This document shows positions 7,740 to 15,902 of a stretch of DNA of 62,208 nt, in pieces. Location: positions 1 through 62,208 of the forward strand of contig CAYYZO010000014.1 of NCBI GenBank assembly GCA_964476185.1, written 5' to 3'. Source of the DNA: DATNBU01 sp964476185. GTDB lineage: Bacteria; Desulfobacterota; Binatia; UBA1149; CAITLU01. The notes below the pieces were generated by a model. That model saw nothing but the letters and a program-made list of their open reading frames with translations, did no database searches and was not told where the DNA came from. The position numbers and the translations under genes are program-made. Numbering within the stretch: position 1 is the first letter of the stretch; the number at the start of each line of letters is the position of its first letter.

Positions 7740-9041
7740 TCAACGTCCGGCGGCGATCAGCGACGGAATGCTGAACCAGTTCTCGTCGACCGACTCCGGC
7801 GCTTCCGGGCCGCGGTCCAGGTACCAGCCCGGTTCGTCCGGGAACGCCATGCCCGGGATCGCCGCGCGCGTGCCGTGGCCGAGCTGCAGGTCGAGCACCG
7901 TGAAGCCGTAGACGAACATGTGCTCCTCGGGGTAGCGGAAGTTCACCTTCGGGTTCGGCTGCGTCGAGGTGCGGATGTTCAGCAGGATGACCTTCCAGAG
8001 CTCCTCGTTCTTGTCGTACAGGTCCGAGTACGGGATCAACGAGGCTTCCTTGTCGACGTAGATGACCCGCTTCAGGTACGCGTAGCCCGGCAACTTCGTG
8101 CGGCCCTCGACGATCCACATGTGAGGGCGCATTTCCCAGTCTTCGCAGTAGGTTACGCCGCCATCCTTCTCGCAGATCTTCGGGGGCAGGTTCTTGCCGT
8201 GGAGCGAGGCGAGCATCGGCTTGGCGCCGAGCAGCTTCCAGTCGAACCACGGGATCTGGCCCGCGTAGCCGCCGAAGCTGTCCATGTCGATGTCCTGGCC
8301 GAACAGCGCGTCCGAGCGCTGCGCGCTCGACAGGCGCCGCACGCGCCGGATCGTCGGCGTGTACAGCCAGGTGTCGTCCTGGCGCGACGGGTCCATGTAG
8401 CGGTAGCTCACCGACCCCACGCCCTTCAGGTCGAACGGCTCGATCAGCGGGAAGAAGCCCTGCTTGTCGAAGACCTTGTCCGGGTTGTTCGGGTTGACCG
8501 GCTTCGGTTCGTGGTGGAGGCGGCCGAAGTACCGAAGGCGCCTCGACCAGTCGACGATGAAGTGGCGCTCGACCTGGTAGACCGACTTGCCCTCGGCGTC
8601 CTTGAAGTACGACCCGGTGTCGGCGTCCGGCAGGTGAACGCTGAAGTCGTCGGTGAAGTACGACGTCCTGTTGAAGTTCCACATGACCTTCACGGCGGCC
8701 TGCGGATCGTCCATCTCGATCTTCGGGAACGGCTGCCCGGCGACCCAGTTCTTGAGGTCCTTCTTCTCGTCGACCGTGGCCTGGCCCGAGTACTTCTCGG
8801 TCGCCTCGAGGTAGGCCTTGCCGACCGGCACGGGCTGGTACGGCACGATGTTCAGTTCGGAGCCGTTCTCGACCGCCGCGATCACGCCCGGCGAGACGAT
8901 GTCCTTGATCTTCTCGACGTTGTGGCGGCCGATCACGTCGCCGGGCTGGACCTGGGCGGCGGCGGACAGGGGCAGGACGCAGGCGGCTGCCAGGGCGGCC
9001 GGCAAGGCAGTCCAGAGGATCAGCGATTTCCGGTGCTTCAC
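7740..9041 (-). CDS. DUF1329 domain-containing secreted protein
   Basis: 433 aa from a GTG with GGAGA upstream. Signal peptide to about residue 29 (LAAACVLPLSAAAQ). The rest is one DUF1329 domain: VGKAYLEATEKYSGQ, KNWVAGQPFPKI, MWNFNR, SVSYRYMDPSRQDDTWLYTP, RRVRRLSSAQRSDALFGQD and RVIYVDKEASLIPYSDLYD. The family is periplasmic or outer-membrane associated, related in fold to LolB/LolA-like lipid binders, and often clusters with sterol, hydrocarbon or fatty-acid genes. A lipid-binding role is therefore likely but unproven. Length is normal. Confidence 0.93.
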   Translation of the reverse strand: MKHRKSLILWTALPAALAAACVLPLSAAAQVQPGDVIGRHNVEKIKDIVSPGVIAAVENGSELNIVPYQPVPVGKAYLEATEKYSGQATVDEKKDLKNWVAGQPFPKIEMDDPQAAVKVMWNFNRTSYFTDDFSVHLPDADTGSYFKDAEGKSVYQVERHFIVDWSRRLRYFGRLHHEPKPVNPNNPDKVFDKQGFFPLIEPFDLKGVGSVSYRYMDPSRQDDTWLYTPTIRRVRRLSSAQRSDALFGQDIDMDSFGGYAGQIPWFDWKLLGAKPMLASLHGKNLPPKICEKDGGVTYCEDWEMRPHMWIVEGRTKLPGYAYLKRVIYVDKEASLIPYSDLYDKNEELWKVILLNIRTSTQPNPKVNFRYPEEHMFVYGFTVLDLQLGHGTRAAIPGMAFPDEPGWYLDRGPEAPESVDENWFSIPSLIAAGR

Positions 9042-9174
9042 GCAGGGTCTCCGTGGAGGGCCGCCGGATCACGGCGGGGTCCGAAAGTTCCGTCACTCTG
9101 CATGAAGGTTTCTCTCAAGTCCACGACCGTTCGGTATGTGCCGGCGAAAGGCACACCCCGGGCGTACGCAGCGC

Positions 9175-9211
9175 GTCGCCGGCGCCGAACCGGGCGGCCG
9201 GAGCCGGCGAC
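9175..9211 (-). terminator. Hairpin after the Cys-rich gene
   Basis: Arms GTCGCCGGC (9175-9183) and GCCGGCGAC (9203-9211) are perfectly complementary and lie 20 bp past the stop of the minus-strand gene ending at 9232. No T-run follows. Confidence 0.45.
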
Positions 9212-9231
9212 AGCCGCGTTCGGGCCGGCCT

Positions 9232-11844
9232 TCAGCGCCGGGCGCGGGCGTGGAAACCGGACGCGGTGTTCGTCGCCTGCTGGTAGCGCGCGCTCCAGCA
9301 CGCTCCCGACTCCGCGACCCACTGCACCGTCATCGCCGGTTCCATCGCGAACATCCTTCCATCGGCGCGGGCCGCCGGCGGATCGAACTTCGTCCGACAG
9401 TCCTGGCTGCACCCGCCGCCCGCTCCGGCGCGCAGCCGGAAGCTCGGCGAGCCGTGCTTGCCTCCGCCGATCCTGACGGACGAGACGCCTTGGGAGGTTC
9501 CATTCTCCGGCTTCAGCCGGAAGATCAGGTCCTCGCCGCGCCACTTGCGCTTCCAGCGCGCGCCCTCGAGTGACGCCTCGTCGAAGTCCAGGCGATACGC
9601 GAGGGCCGGCAGCGACCGGCTTTCGTCGTAGAAGCAGACGGCGAAGCGGTCTCCGCGGCTCGGGTCGCCGATCTCCACGCGCCAGTCGGGATCGGCGCCG
9701 GTCTCGCTGCGCCACGACGTCATCAGTCGCTCGACCGGCACGCCGTCCTTCGCCGAGAAGCCGAGGTCGATCTTCGTCTGGCTGCGGCCGACCTCGTAGC
9801 AGGTGGCGGCCGGGACATGGGCGTGGCGGCAGGTCCCGTCGGCCGGATCGCAGACGTCGGCCGTGCAGAGGTCGTCGTCGCGGCAGTCGACCGTGCCGGT
9901 CGAGCCGCACTCGCCGAGGATGCAGCGGTCGCCCGTCGTGCACGGGTTGCCGTCGTCGCACGGTGCGGAGTTGTAGCTGCGCACGCAGCTGCCGTCGTCC
10001 GAGCAGAACTCGTCGGTGCACGGGTCGAAGTCGTCGCAGCTCGTCGCGCCGACGGCCGCGCAGCTGCCGGCCAGGCAGCGTTCCCCGGTCGTGCAGGGGA
10101 TGCCGTCGTCGCACGGCGTGCCGTCGCGGTCGGGCGCGGTGCACGAGCGCGACGGTTCGTCGCACGATCCTCGGCAGCCGTGGTCGGCATGGACCTGCGG
10201 GCAAGGATCGCCGAGGCCGCGGCACTGCCCGCGCCCGTCGCAGCGGTCCGCCGCGGTGCAGAACAGGCCGTCGTCGCAGGCGGATCCGTCCGGGTCGGCC
10301 GCCGTGCACGAGTCGGCCAGCTCGTCGCAACTCTCCGCGCAGTCGCCGTCGCCGTCGACGCCGGCACAGGGCGACGCGCCCCCGTCGCAGCTCCCGCTCG
10401 CGTCGCAGGTCTCGCCGACCGTGCAGAAGCGGCCGTCGTCGCACGGGGCGCCGACGGCGTCGCGTGCGTTGCACGAGCGCGCCTGCTCGTTGCAGCTCTC
10501 GCTGCAGTTCGCGTCGTCGTCGGGGCCGGGGCACGGGCTGTCCTCGTGCACGACGCAGCGACCGCCCGCGCAGCGGTCGGCGCCGTTGCACCAGAGGCCG
10601 TCGTCGCACGCCGAGCCTTCCGGGTCCGGCGCGACACAGGCGTCGGCCTCGTCGTCGCACGACTCCGAGCAGTTGGCGTCGCCATCGGGAGCCTCGCACG
10701 GGTCGCCGCTTCCGACGCATCGTCCGGTCGCGTCGCAGCGATCCGTGGCGGTGCAGAACGAGCCGTCGTCGCAGGCGGTGCCTTCGGCGAGGACTTCGCA
10801 GAAGGCCGAGCAGCAGTCGCCGTCGAGGTTGTTGCCGTCGTCGCAGGCCTCGCCGGCGTCGAGCGTGCCGTCGCCGCAGCGCGGGGCGTGGCAGTCGGCG
10901 AGCGTGCGCGTGACCTGGTCGGCCGTGCGCCCGTCGATGCGGTCGGCCCAGAAGCGGCCGACGTAGTCGTTGTGCTGGGCCATCACGATGCGGCCCGGCG
11001 TGAAGAACTGGCCTTCGATCCGCGCCCGCGCCGACGGACCACCGTGGTCGAAGTCGATCGCGGCGCCGGTCGGCGAGAACGCGGCCGCACCCGAGCCGAC
11101 GATCCAGAGCGTGCCGCAGGCTCCTTCGCCCGACAGGCGCGCCCGCGCGCCGGCCGCGAGGTAGTCGCGCACCAGCACGCGCGTCCCGGTGCCGCTGTCG
11201 ACGGCCGCGCCGGCGCGCACGCGAAGGCTGCAGAACTCGTAGCGGCCGCCCGCGGCGAGCCGCAGCGCGCGGTCAGCCGTGACGAGCACGTCGCGGTAGC
11301 GGCCGGGCGCGAGCGCGAGCGGAGAGTTCGTCGCGTCCACTGTCACGTCGCTGCCGCCGCACTCGATCGCCGGCGGCGACGGGAAGCGCGACGCGGACAG
11401 GATCGGCGCCTGGAAGCCCTCGACCGGATGGTCGACGACGACGTCCGCGTCGGCGACGAACCGGTTCGCGTACGCGAAGTGCAGGCGCGTCGCATCTTCG
11501 GCGTGGACGACGGGCGCGGCGACGAAGCTCTCGTCGCCGCTCGCGTCGGTGCGCGCGGCGAAGTCGATCTCGACTTCCGAGCCGACCGCGCCGCGGACCG
11601 GCATCGACGCCGCTCCGCTCCACTTCACGAGGCTGCGGCCGTAGAGCGCGAAGGCGCCGAGGTCGCGCCGCAGCCCGGGCGGGACCTCCTCGGCGCGAGC
11701 CGGCGCAGCGGCCGCGAGCACGACGAAGAGCAGGGGAAGCAGCAGGCGGCGCTGCAGCCGTTCCCTGTCCACGGTCGGGGATCGGCGGCAGAAGCAGTTC
11801 AGGAACGACCGGACCAGGTACGAGACGAGCAGAATGCGGTGCAT
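9232..11844 (-). CDS. Large secreted Cys-rich repeat protein
   Basis: 870 aa; start at 11844 supported by GGAGG 8 nt upstream. After a long N-terminus the hydrophobic segment RRLLLPLLFVVLAAAAPARA is the signal sequence. Residues about 50-330 form a beta-rich region of unknown family (choice-of-anchor/autotransporter-like strands). A DUF4215-type Cys motif follows (CGDGTLDAGEACDDGNNLDG), then at least six CDDGxxCTxxxxC repeats (for example CDDGSFCTATDRC and CDDGLFCTAADRC) spaced by SCDE or SCNE segments, to about residue 670. The C-terminal 190 residues form a separate globular part. Extracellular, probably disulphide-bonded and possibly calcium-binding. It is clearly related in repeat type to the truncated protein at 60300. 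Confidence 0.85.
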   Translation of the reverse strand: MHRILLVSYLVRSFLNCFCRRSPTVDRERLQRRLLLPLLFVVLAAAAPARAEEVPPGLRRDLGAFALYGRSLVKWSGAASMPVRGAVGSEVEIDFAARTDASGDESFVAAPVVHAEDATRLHFAYANRFVADADVVVDHPVEGFQAPILSASRFPSPPAIECGGSDVTVDATNSPLALAPGRYRDVLVTADRALRLAAGGRYEFCSLRVRAGAAVDSGTGTRVLVRDYLAAGARARLSGEGACGTLWIVGSGAAAFSPTGAAIDFDHGGPSARARIEGQFFTPGRIVMAQHNDYVGRFWADRIDGRTADQVTRTLADCHAPRCGDGTLDAGEACDDGNNLDGDCCSAFCEVLAEGTACDDGSFCTATDRCDATGRCVGSGDPCEAPDGDANCSESCDDEADACVAPDPEGSACDDGLWCNGADRCAGGRCVVHEDSPCPGPDDDANCSESCNEQARSCNARDAVGAPCDDGRFCTVGETCDASGSCDGGASPCAGVDGDGDCAESCDELADSCTAADPDGSACDDGLFCTAADRCDGRGQCRGLGDPCPQVHADHGCRGSCDEPSRSCTAPDRDGTPCDDGIPCTTGERCLAGSCAAVGATSCDDFDPCTDEFCSDDGSCVRSYNSAPCDDGNPCTTGDRCILGECGSTGTVDCRDDDLCTADVCDPADGTCRHAHVPAATCYEVGRSQTKIDLGFSAKDGVPVERLMTSWRSETGADPDWRVEIGDPSRGDRFAVCFYDESRSLPALAYRLDFDEASLEGARWKRKWRGEDLIFRLKPENGTSQGVSSVRIGGGKHGSPSFRLRAGAGGGCSQDCRTKFDPPAARADGRMFAMEPAMTVQWVAESGACWSARYQQATNTASGFHARARR

Positions 11845-11901
11845 GGCGGCAACCTCCGCGCTCCTGCTACGGCAGGCCGCGGGTCGCCGTCGATGCCACG
11901 G

Positions 11902-11938
11902 GTGTCATGGGACGGCCGCCGGCGGGCGGTCATGACAC
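11902..11938. promoter_or_regulatory. Inverted repeat GTGTCATG-N21-CATGACAC
   Basis: Two perfect 8-bp arms at 11902-11909 and 11931-11938 are separated by 21 bp, about two helical turns, 58 bp upstream of the Cys-rich gene starting at 11844. This looks like a paired operator rather than a terminator. Confidence 0.4.
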
Positions 11939-12007
11939 GGCTGGAATGTTTGCGGGCCGGCAAGGCACCGGTGGCGGGCAGGACGATTGTTCCGGCCTTC
12001 CTGCGAT

Positions 12008-12029
12008 GCCCCGGCGTCGACGCCGGGGC
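12008..12029. terminator. 22-bp perfect GC palindrome after the TetR gene
   Basis: A perfect palindrome centred on GTCGAC lies 23 bp past the stop of the minus-strand TetR gene (ends 12052). The lack of a loop makes cruciform or protein binding as likely as termination. Confidence 0.35.
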
Positions 12030-12051
12030 GACGGCCGGCGAGCGCGTGTCG

Positions 12052-12702
12052 TCACGCGCCGGGATCGCCCGGCGCCGCGCGGATCACGGCGACCAGCGAC
12101 GCGACGAGGTCGCGCTCGAAATCCTCGCGCGGGATCGCGTGGCCGAATTCCGTCAGGGTGAGGTAGTTCGCCAGCGAACAGTACAGCACCGCCGCCACGC
12201 GCATCATGTGCAGCGGGACGAGGGGGGCGGGGATCTCGGCGATGTGCCGCATCATCGCCGCGGAGAGCGTCTGGATGCCCGGCGCGGTGGTCGCCGGCAT
12301 CGTCGTGATCGGGAAGGTGCGACTCGCGACGAGCTGCGCGACGACCAGCAGATACTCGCGGCCGCCGTCCCTGTCGTCGAGCTTTGCCGCGACGGCGCGC
12401 ACCATGAGGCGCACAAGGTCTTCGAGGTGGTCGTCGCCCCGCTCGCACAAGTGGGCGACCGCGAGTTCCCACGCAGCCGAGATCGGGTCCGAGTGGCGCG
12501 CGAGCAGCGAGTTCACGAGATCGTGTTTGTCGTGAAAGTGGTAGAGCGCGGCCGAATGGTTCGCCTGGCCGGCCTCAGCCGCGATCTCCCTCATCGAAAC
12601 CGAATCGATCCCGCGGGCCGCGAACAGGCGCTCGGCCGCCCGAAGCAGGACGACCCGCGTGGACTCCGATTTTCTCGCTGGGGCTTTCTTCACTGCTCGC
12701 AC
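12052..12702 (-). CDS. TetR/AcrR family transcriptional regulator
   Basis: 216 aa from a GTG with GGAGG upstream. The N-terminal helix-turn-helix is typical: VLLRAAERLFAARGIDSVS, then MREIAAEAGQANHSAALYHF with the YHF/YYHF recognition helix end. The C-terminal ligand domain is unlike any one subfamily I can name; RPxxx and MMRVAAVLYCSLANYL suggest a TetR_C_17-like helix bundle. No adjacent enzyme gene suggests an inducer; the divergent gene at 12919 encodes a secreted protein and shares the 216-bp control region. Confidence 0.9.
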   Translation of the reverse strand: MRAVKKAPARKSESTRVVLLRAAERLFAARGIDSVSMREIAAEAGQANHSAALYHFHDKHDLVNSLLARHSDPISAAWELAVAHLCERGDDHLEDLVRLMVRAVAAKLDDRDGGREYLLVVAQLVASRTFPITTMPATTAPGIQTLSAAMMRHIAEIPAPLVPLHMMRVAAVLYCSLANYLTLTEFGHAIPREDFERDLVASLVAVIRAAPGDPGA

Positions 12703-12757
12703 CGGGCCTCCGGGACTGGCGTCGCGTTACCCCCGGCGCAGGCATCGAGTCGGCCGA

Positions 12758-12772
12758 GCCCCGGTCCGGGGC
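12758..12772. promoter_or_regulatory. Short palindrome GCCCCGGTCCGGGGC
   Basis: A 15-bp palindrome with one central base lies between the divergent TetR gene and the secreted gene at 12919, upstream of the predicted promoter at 12802. Possible operator; purely positional argument. Confidence 0.25.
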
Positions 12773-12801
12773 GTCATCCCGGGGGCGGCTGAAGAAACTC
12801 G

Positions 12802-12830
12802 TTGATCTTGATCTCGTTGGCGTATAGTTT
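12802..12830 (+). promoter_or_regulatory. Candidate promoter TTGATC-17-TAGTTT
   Basis: TTGATC (12802-12807) and TAGTTT (12825-12830) are 17 bp apart in the only AT-rich patch of this intergenic region; TATAGT at 12823 is an alternative -10 box. Transcription would give an ~80-nt leader for the gene at 12919. Confidence 0.5.
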
Positions 12831-12918
12831 AAGTCACCTGACGGAAATTAACCAGCCGTCGGGCCGGGCGTTCTCGGGGGAGAGCGACCCGGAAGCCAAC
12901 TGTCCCAGGGAGGATACC

Positions 12919-13740
12919 ATGAAGATCAGTCCTTTTTCGCTCGGCCTCGCGGCCGTGGCGTTCGCTTCGTCCGCATTGGCCGGCCCGCGCCCGTCGGGGG
13001 GCGGCAACCTCGCGGACCTCACCGTCTCCATCACCGCGCCCGCCGGGGTCTACGTTTACCAGCCCGGCACCTACTCGGTCGTCGTCTCCAACATCGGCAA
13101 TCGCAACGCCGATGCGACGGTCCTGACGATCGGCCTTCCGGCCACGGGCACCAGTCCCGTCGTCCATGTGCTCGGCGAACTCGGCGCGTTCGACAACCGC
13201 TGCTCGCTCGCGGGAACCGAGCTCGTCTGCGCGCTCGGGCAGGTTCGCCGCGGAACGTCGACGACCGTGCAGGTGACGATCGAACTGCCGCAGAGCGCGG
13301 CGCCGCTCGTCGTCACGGCGGACGTCGAGACCACGACCGCGGAGCGCAGCAACACCAACAACAGCGACGCGGACACGGCCTACCTGCTGCATCCGTCCCG
13401 CTTCGTTTCGGTGGGAGAAAACGCCCACGTCGAGCACTGTACCGGCACCGGCCTCGTGTCGTTCTACGAGTGCACGCTGTACCCGTCGTCGATCTCGACC
13501 CACGACTTCGAGTTCCTCGCCGGCAACCTCCTCGCGTTCACGAACCCGTCGGGCACGACGTACTGGGGCGAGTGGGAGCAGAACGGGACCGGCGACGAAC
13601 TCGACCTGCGCTACCATGACGGCGCGACGAAGGTCGCGGAGTTTCATGGTGTCGCCGTCGGGGGCGACTGCTTCGAGGGCGTGACGCAGTTCTTCCCGCC
13701 GGGTTCCTACGTGGCGCCTTACCGGGTCTGCGTGCAGTAG
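12919..13740 (+). CDS. Secreted CARDB/DUF11-like adhesive-fold protein
   Basis: 273 aa. ATG at 12919 has AGGGAGG upstream and a clean signal peptide (MKISPFSLGLAAVAFASSALA). Residues about 30-145 form an Ig-like CARDB or DUF11 domain (ADLTVSITAPAGVYVYQPG, YSVVVSNIGNRNADATVLTI, TNNSDADTAYLL). The C-terminal 120 residues contain four cysteines and the segment CTGTGLVSFYECTLYPSS, perhaps a second small sandwich domain. Extracellular; partner unknown. Upstream codons in the same frame exist but have no ribosome site. Confidence 0.8.
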   Translation: MKISPFSLGLAAVAFASSALAGPRPSGGGNLADLTVSITAPAGVYVYQPGTYSVVVSNIGNRNADATVLTIGLPATGTSPVVHVLGELGAFDNRCSLAGTELVCALGQVRRGTSTTVQVTIELPQSAAPLVVTADVETTTAERSNTNNSDADTAYLLHPSRFVSVGENAHVEHCTGTGLVSFYECTLYPSSISTHDFEFLAGNLLAFTNPSGTTYWGEWEQNGTGDELDLRYHDGATKVAEFHGVAVGGDCFEGVTQFFPPGSYVAPYRVCVQ

Positions 13741-13881
13741 TCGCGCCGGAGTCGCCGGCGGCGTCCGTTCGGGGCTGGCGCGGGGGGCGCGGTCTCGACG
13801 GACGCCGCCGTGCGCGTCGCGGGCAGGAAGGCGGAACCATCGCGGTTGCGCCGACCGGACGGACGCGGTCAACGTCGGTTC

Positions 13882-14322
13882 ATGCAGCAAACGTTCTTCG
13901 TCGTCGCCGCGGCGCTGCTGGGACTCCAGACCGGCGCGCTCCTGACCGAGGCCCTGGTGCTGGTGCCGCGCTGGCGCTCGCAGCCGGCCGCGGAGTTCCA
14001 CCGCTGGTACCGGGAGAACGCGGCGACCCTGCTGCACTTCTTCGGACCGCTCGAAGTGCTGGCCACCGTGGCCACGATGGCAGCCGCGGCCGCGGGCTGG
14101 TGGCACGGGGCAGGGGCGGGACGCTGGGGGCTTGCCTCGGTGTTCGCGCTCGCGGTGGTCGCCGAGTTCCCGGTGTACTTCCAGAAGGCCAACGCGAGGT
14201 TCGAGCGAGGCGACCTCGCGCCGGAGGCTCTCGCCGCGGAACTCGGGCGATGGGCAGCCTGGCACTGGTCGCGGGTGGCCCTGAGCGGTGGCGCGTTCCT
14301 GCTCGCGTTGACTGCGCTGTGA
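13882..14322 (+). CDS. DUF1772-like integral membrane protein
   Basis: 146 aa with four predicted membrane helices (about residues 5-28, 50-74, 83-102 and 126-145). The pattern LTEALVLVPRWR, ... PLEVLATVATM, ... NARFERG and WHWSRVALSGGAFLLAL is like DUF1772/anthrone-oxygenase-type small membrane proteins. ATG chosen because the first helix begins there; no good ribosome site. Function unknown. Confidence 0.7.
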   Translation: MQQTFFVVAAALLGLQTGALLTEALVLVPRWRSQPAAEFHRWYRENAATLLHFFGPLEVLATVATMAAAAAGWWHGAGAGRWGLASVFALAVVAEFPVYFQKANARFERGDLAPEALAAELGRWAAWHWSRVALSGGAFLLALTAL

Positions 14323-14491
14323 AGATGCCCCGTCGCCGGCGGTCGCAACGTTCCGGGCCGCGATGACGCCGGGGCCCTGACGCAACATCTTCGTCGACGG
14401 CCGGCTGCGCGAACGTCGGGACGTCGTTCGACCGGTCCGCCGGCGAATCCCCGGCGCGCGACTGGGACGCCGTGCCGTGTATGATGCCCCG

Positions 14492-15607
14492 ATGGCGTTT
14501 CGGCTCGGGTATCGACCGGCCCTGGACGGCGTGCGGGGGCTGGCGATCCTCGTCGTGATGGCCGTGCACGCGGCGCTTCCCGTCCCGCCGGGCGGCTTTC
14601 TTTCCGTGGACCTGTTCTTCGTCCTGAGCGGGTTCCTGATCACGAGCGTGCTGCTCGAGGAATGGGACCGCACGTCGACGATCCGGCTCGTCGGCTTCTA
14701 CATGCGCCGCGCGCTGCGCCTGCTGCCCGGCCTCCTCGTGTTCCTCGTCGCGCTCGTCGCGTTCTCGCTCACGTTCCCGACGATGGCCCAGGCCCGCGAA
14801 CTCTGGCGCGAGGCGTTCTATACCTTCTTTTACGTCACGAACTGGGCCATCGCGTTCGGTGCTATGCCGGCGCTGGGGTGGCTCGGCCACGCCTGGACCC
14901 TGGCCATCGAGGAACAGTTCTACCTGGTGTGGCCGTGGCTGCTGCTCGCGATGTTGCGCGCCGGCATGAGTCGGCGCCGCGTCGTCCTGGCCACGGGCGG
15001 GCTCATCGCGATGGCCGCGCTGCATCGCCTCGCGCTGTGGCACGACGGCGCCACGATCGAACGCCTGTTCTTCGGGTTCGATACGCGCTGCGACTCGCTG
15101 CTTGCCGGATGCGTCGCGGGAATCGTCGCCTCGATTCCCCCCGAACGCGTTCCCGGCCGCTTGCGGAGATGGATGCCGGTTGCGGGCGGCGTCGGCGCCG
15201 TCGTGGTTGCGGGCATGATGGTGATGGCGTCCCGCGAAGCGGCCTACATGCCGTGCGGAGGTTTCACGTTGTTCGCGGTCGCCGCGGCGGCGGCCATCCT
15301 CGATCTCGTGCACCGTCCGCACTCGCTGCTCGCGCGGGCGCTCGCGCTCCGGCCGCTGGTGCACGCGGGGCGCATCTCGTACGGCCTGTACCTCTGGCAC
15401 TGGCCCGTCTTCCTGTCCCTCCTGCCGATGTGGACCGGGCTGACGACGATGCAGTCGGACGTGTTGCGTTTCGCCGTGACGTGGCTGGCCGCCGAGTTGT
15501 CGTTTCGCCTGGTCGAGTCGCCCTGCCTTCGCTGGAAGTCGCGCTGGTCGCCCGGGCGCGAACCAGCGTCGTCTCCGCGCGAGGCGGCTTCGGGCGGGGC
15601 CGTCTGA
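14492..15607 (+). CDS. Acyltransferase 3 family membrane protein (OafA/YrhL type)
   Basis: 371 aa with about ten membrane helices. Family landmarks: YRPALDGVRGLAILVVMAVHA with the catalytic His, GGFLSVDLFFVLSGFLIT, RRALRLLPGL, and HAWTLAIEEQFYLVWPW. The end shows ISYGLYLWHWPVF and a basic tail. It should transfer an acyl group to an extracytoplasmic sugar or lipid. ATG at 14492 is preferred; an in-frame GTG lies 15 nt upstream. TATGAT sits only 6 bp before the ATG, so the mRNA may be leaderless. No glycan cluster surrounds it. Confidence 0.92.
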   Translation: MAFRLGYRPALDGVRGLAILVVMAVHAALPVPPGGFLSVDLFFVLSGFLITSVLLEEWDRTSTIRLVGFYMRRALRLLPGLLVFLVALVAFSLTFPTMAQARELWREAFYTFFYVTNWAIAFGAMPALGWLGHAWTLAIEEQFYLVWPWLLLAMLRAGMSRRRVVLATGGLIAMAALHRLALWHDGATIERLFFGFDTRCDSLLAGCVAGIVASIPPERVPGRLRRWMPVAGGVGAVVVAGMMVMASREAAYMPCGGFTLFAVAAAAAILDLVHRPHSLLARALALRPLVHAGRISYGLYLWHWPVFLSLLPMWTGLTTMQSDVLRFAVTWLAAELSFRLVESPCLRWKSRWSPGREPASSPREAASGGAV

Positions 15608-15902
15608 GGCGCGCGGTCGCCGGGGGCCAACCTCGCGACCGGCCGCGGCGCCGCCCGTGGCCCGGCATGGGCGAGGAACCGGCTCCGGTTCCCAGATGTC
15701 GCCTTGATCCGCCGGCCGAAGCGCCCCCGGGAGTATCCGGTCCGGTCGGCCGATCGCTCGTGTGCGGCCTCCCGCTCGCTCCTGCTGGCGCCAGATCGAA
15801 CTGGAGCGTATGCAACGGCCCATGCGTTCCGACGATGTCCTCCGCTCCCGTTCCACCGTTCACAAAGCGACCTCGCGGTCCGCAGGGGCCGTCGGGCGGG
15901 GG

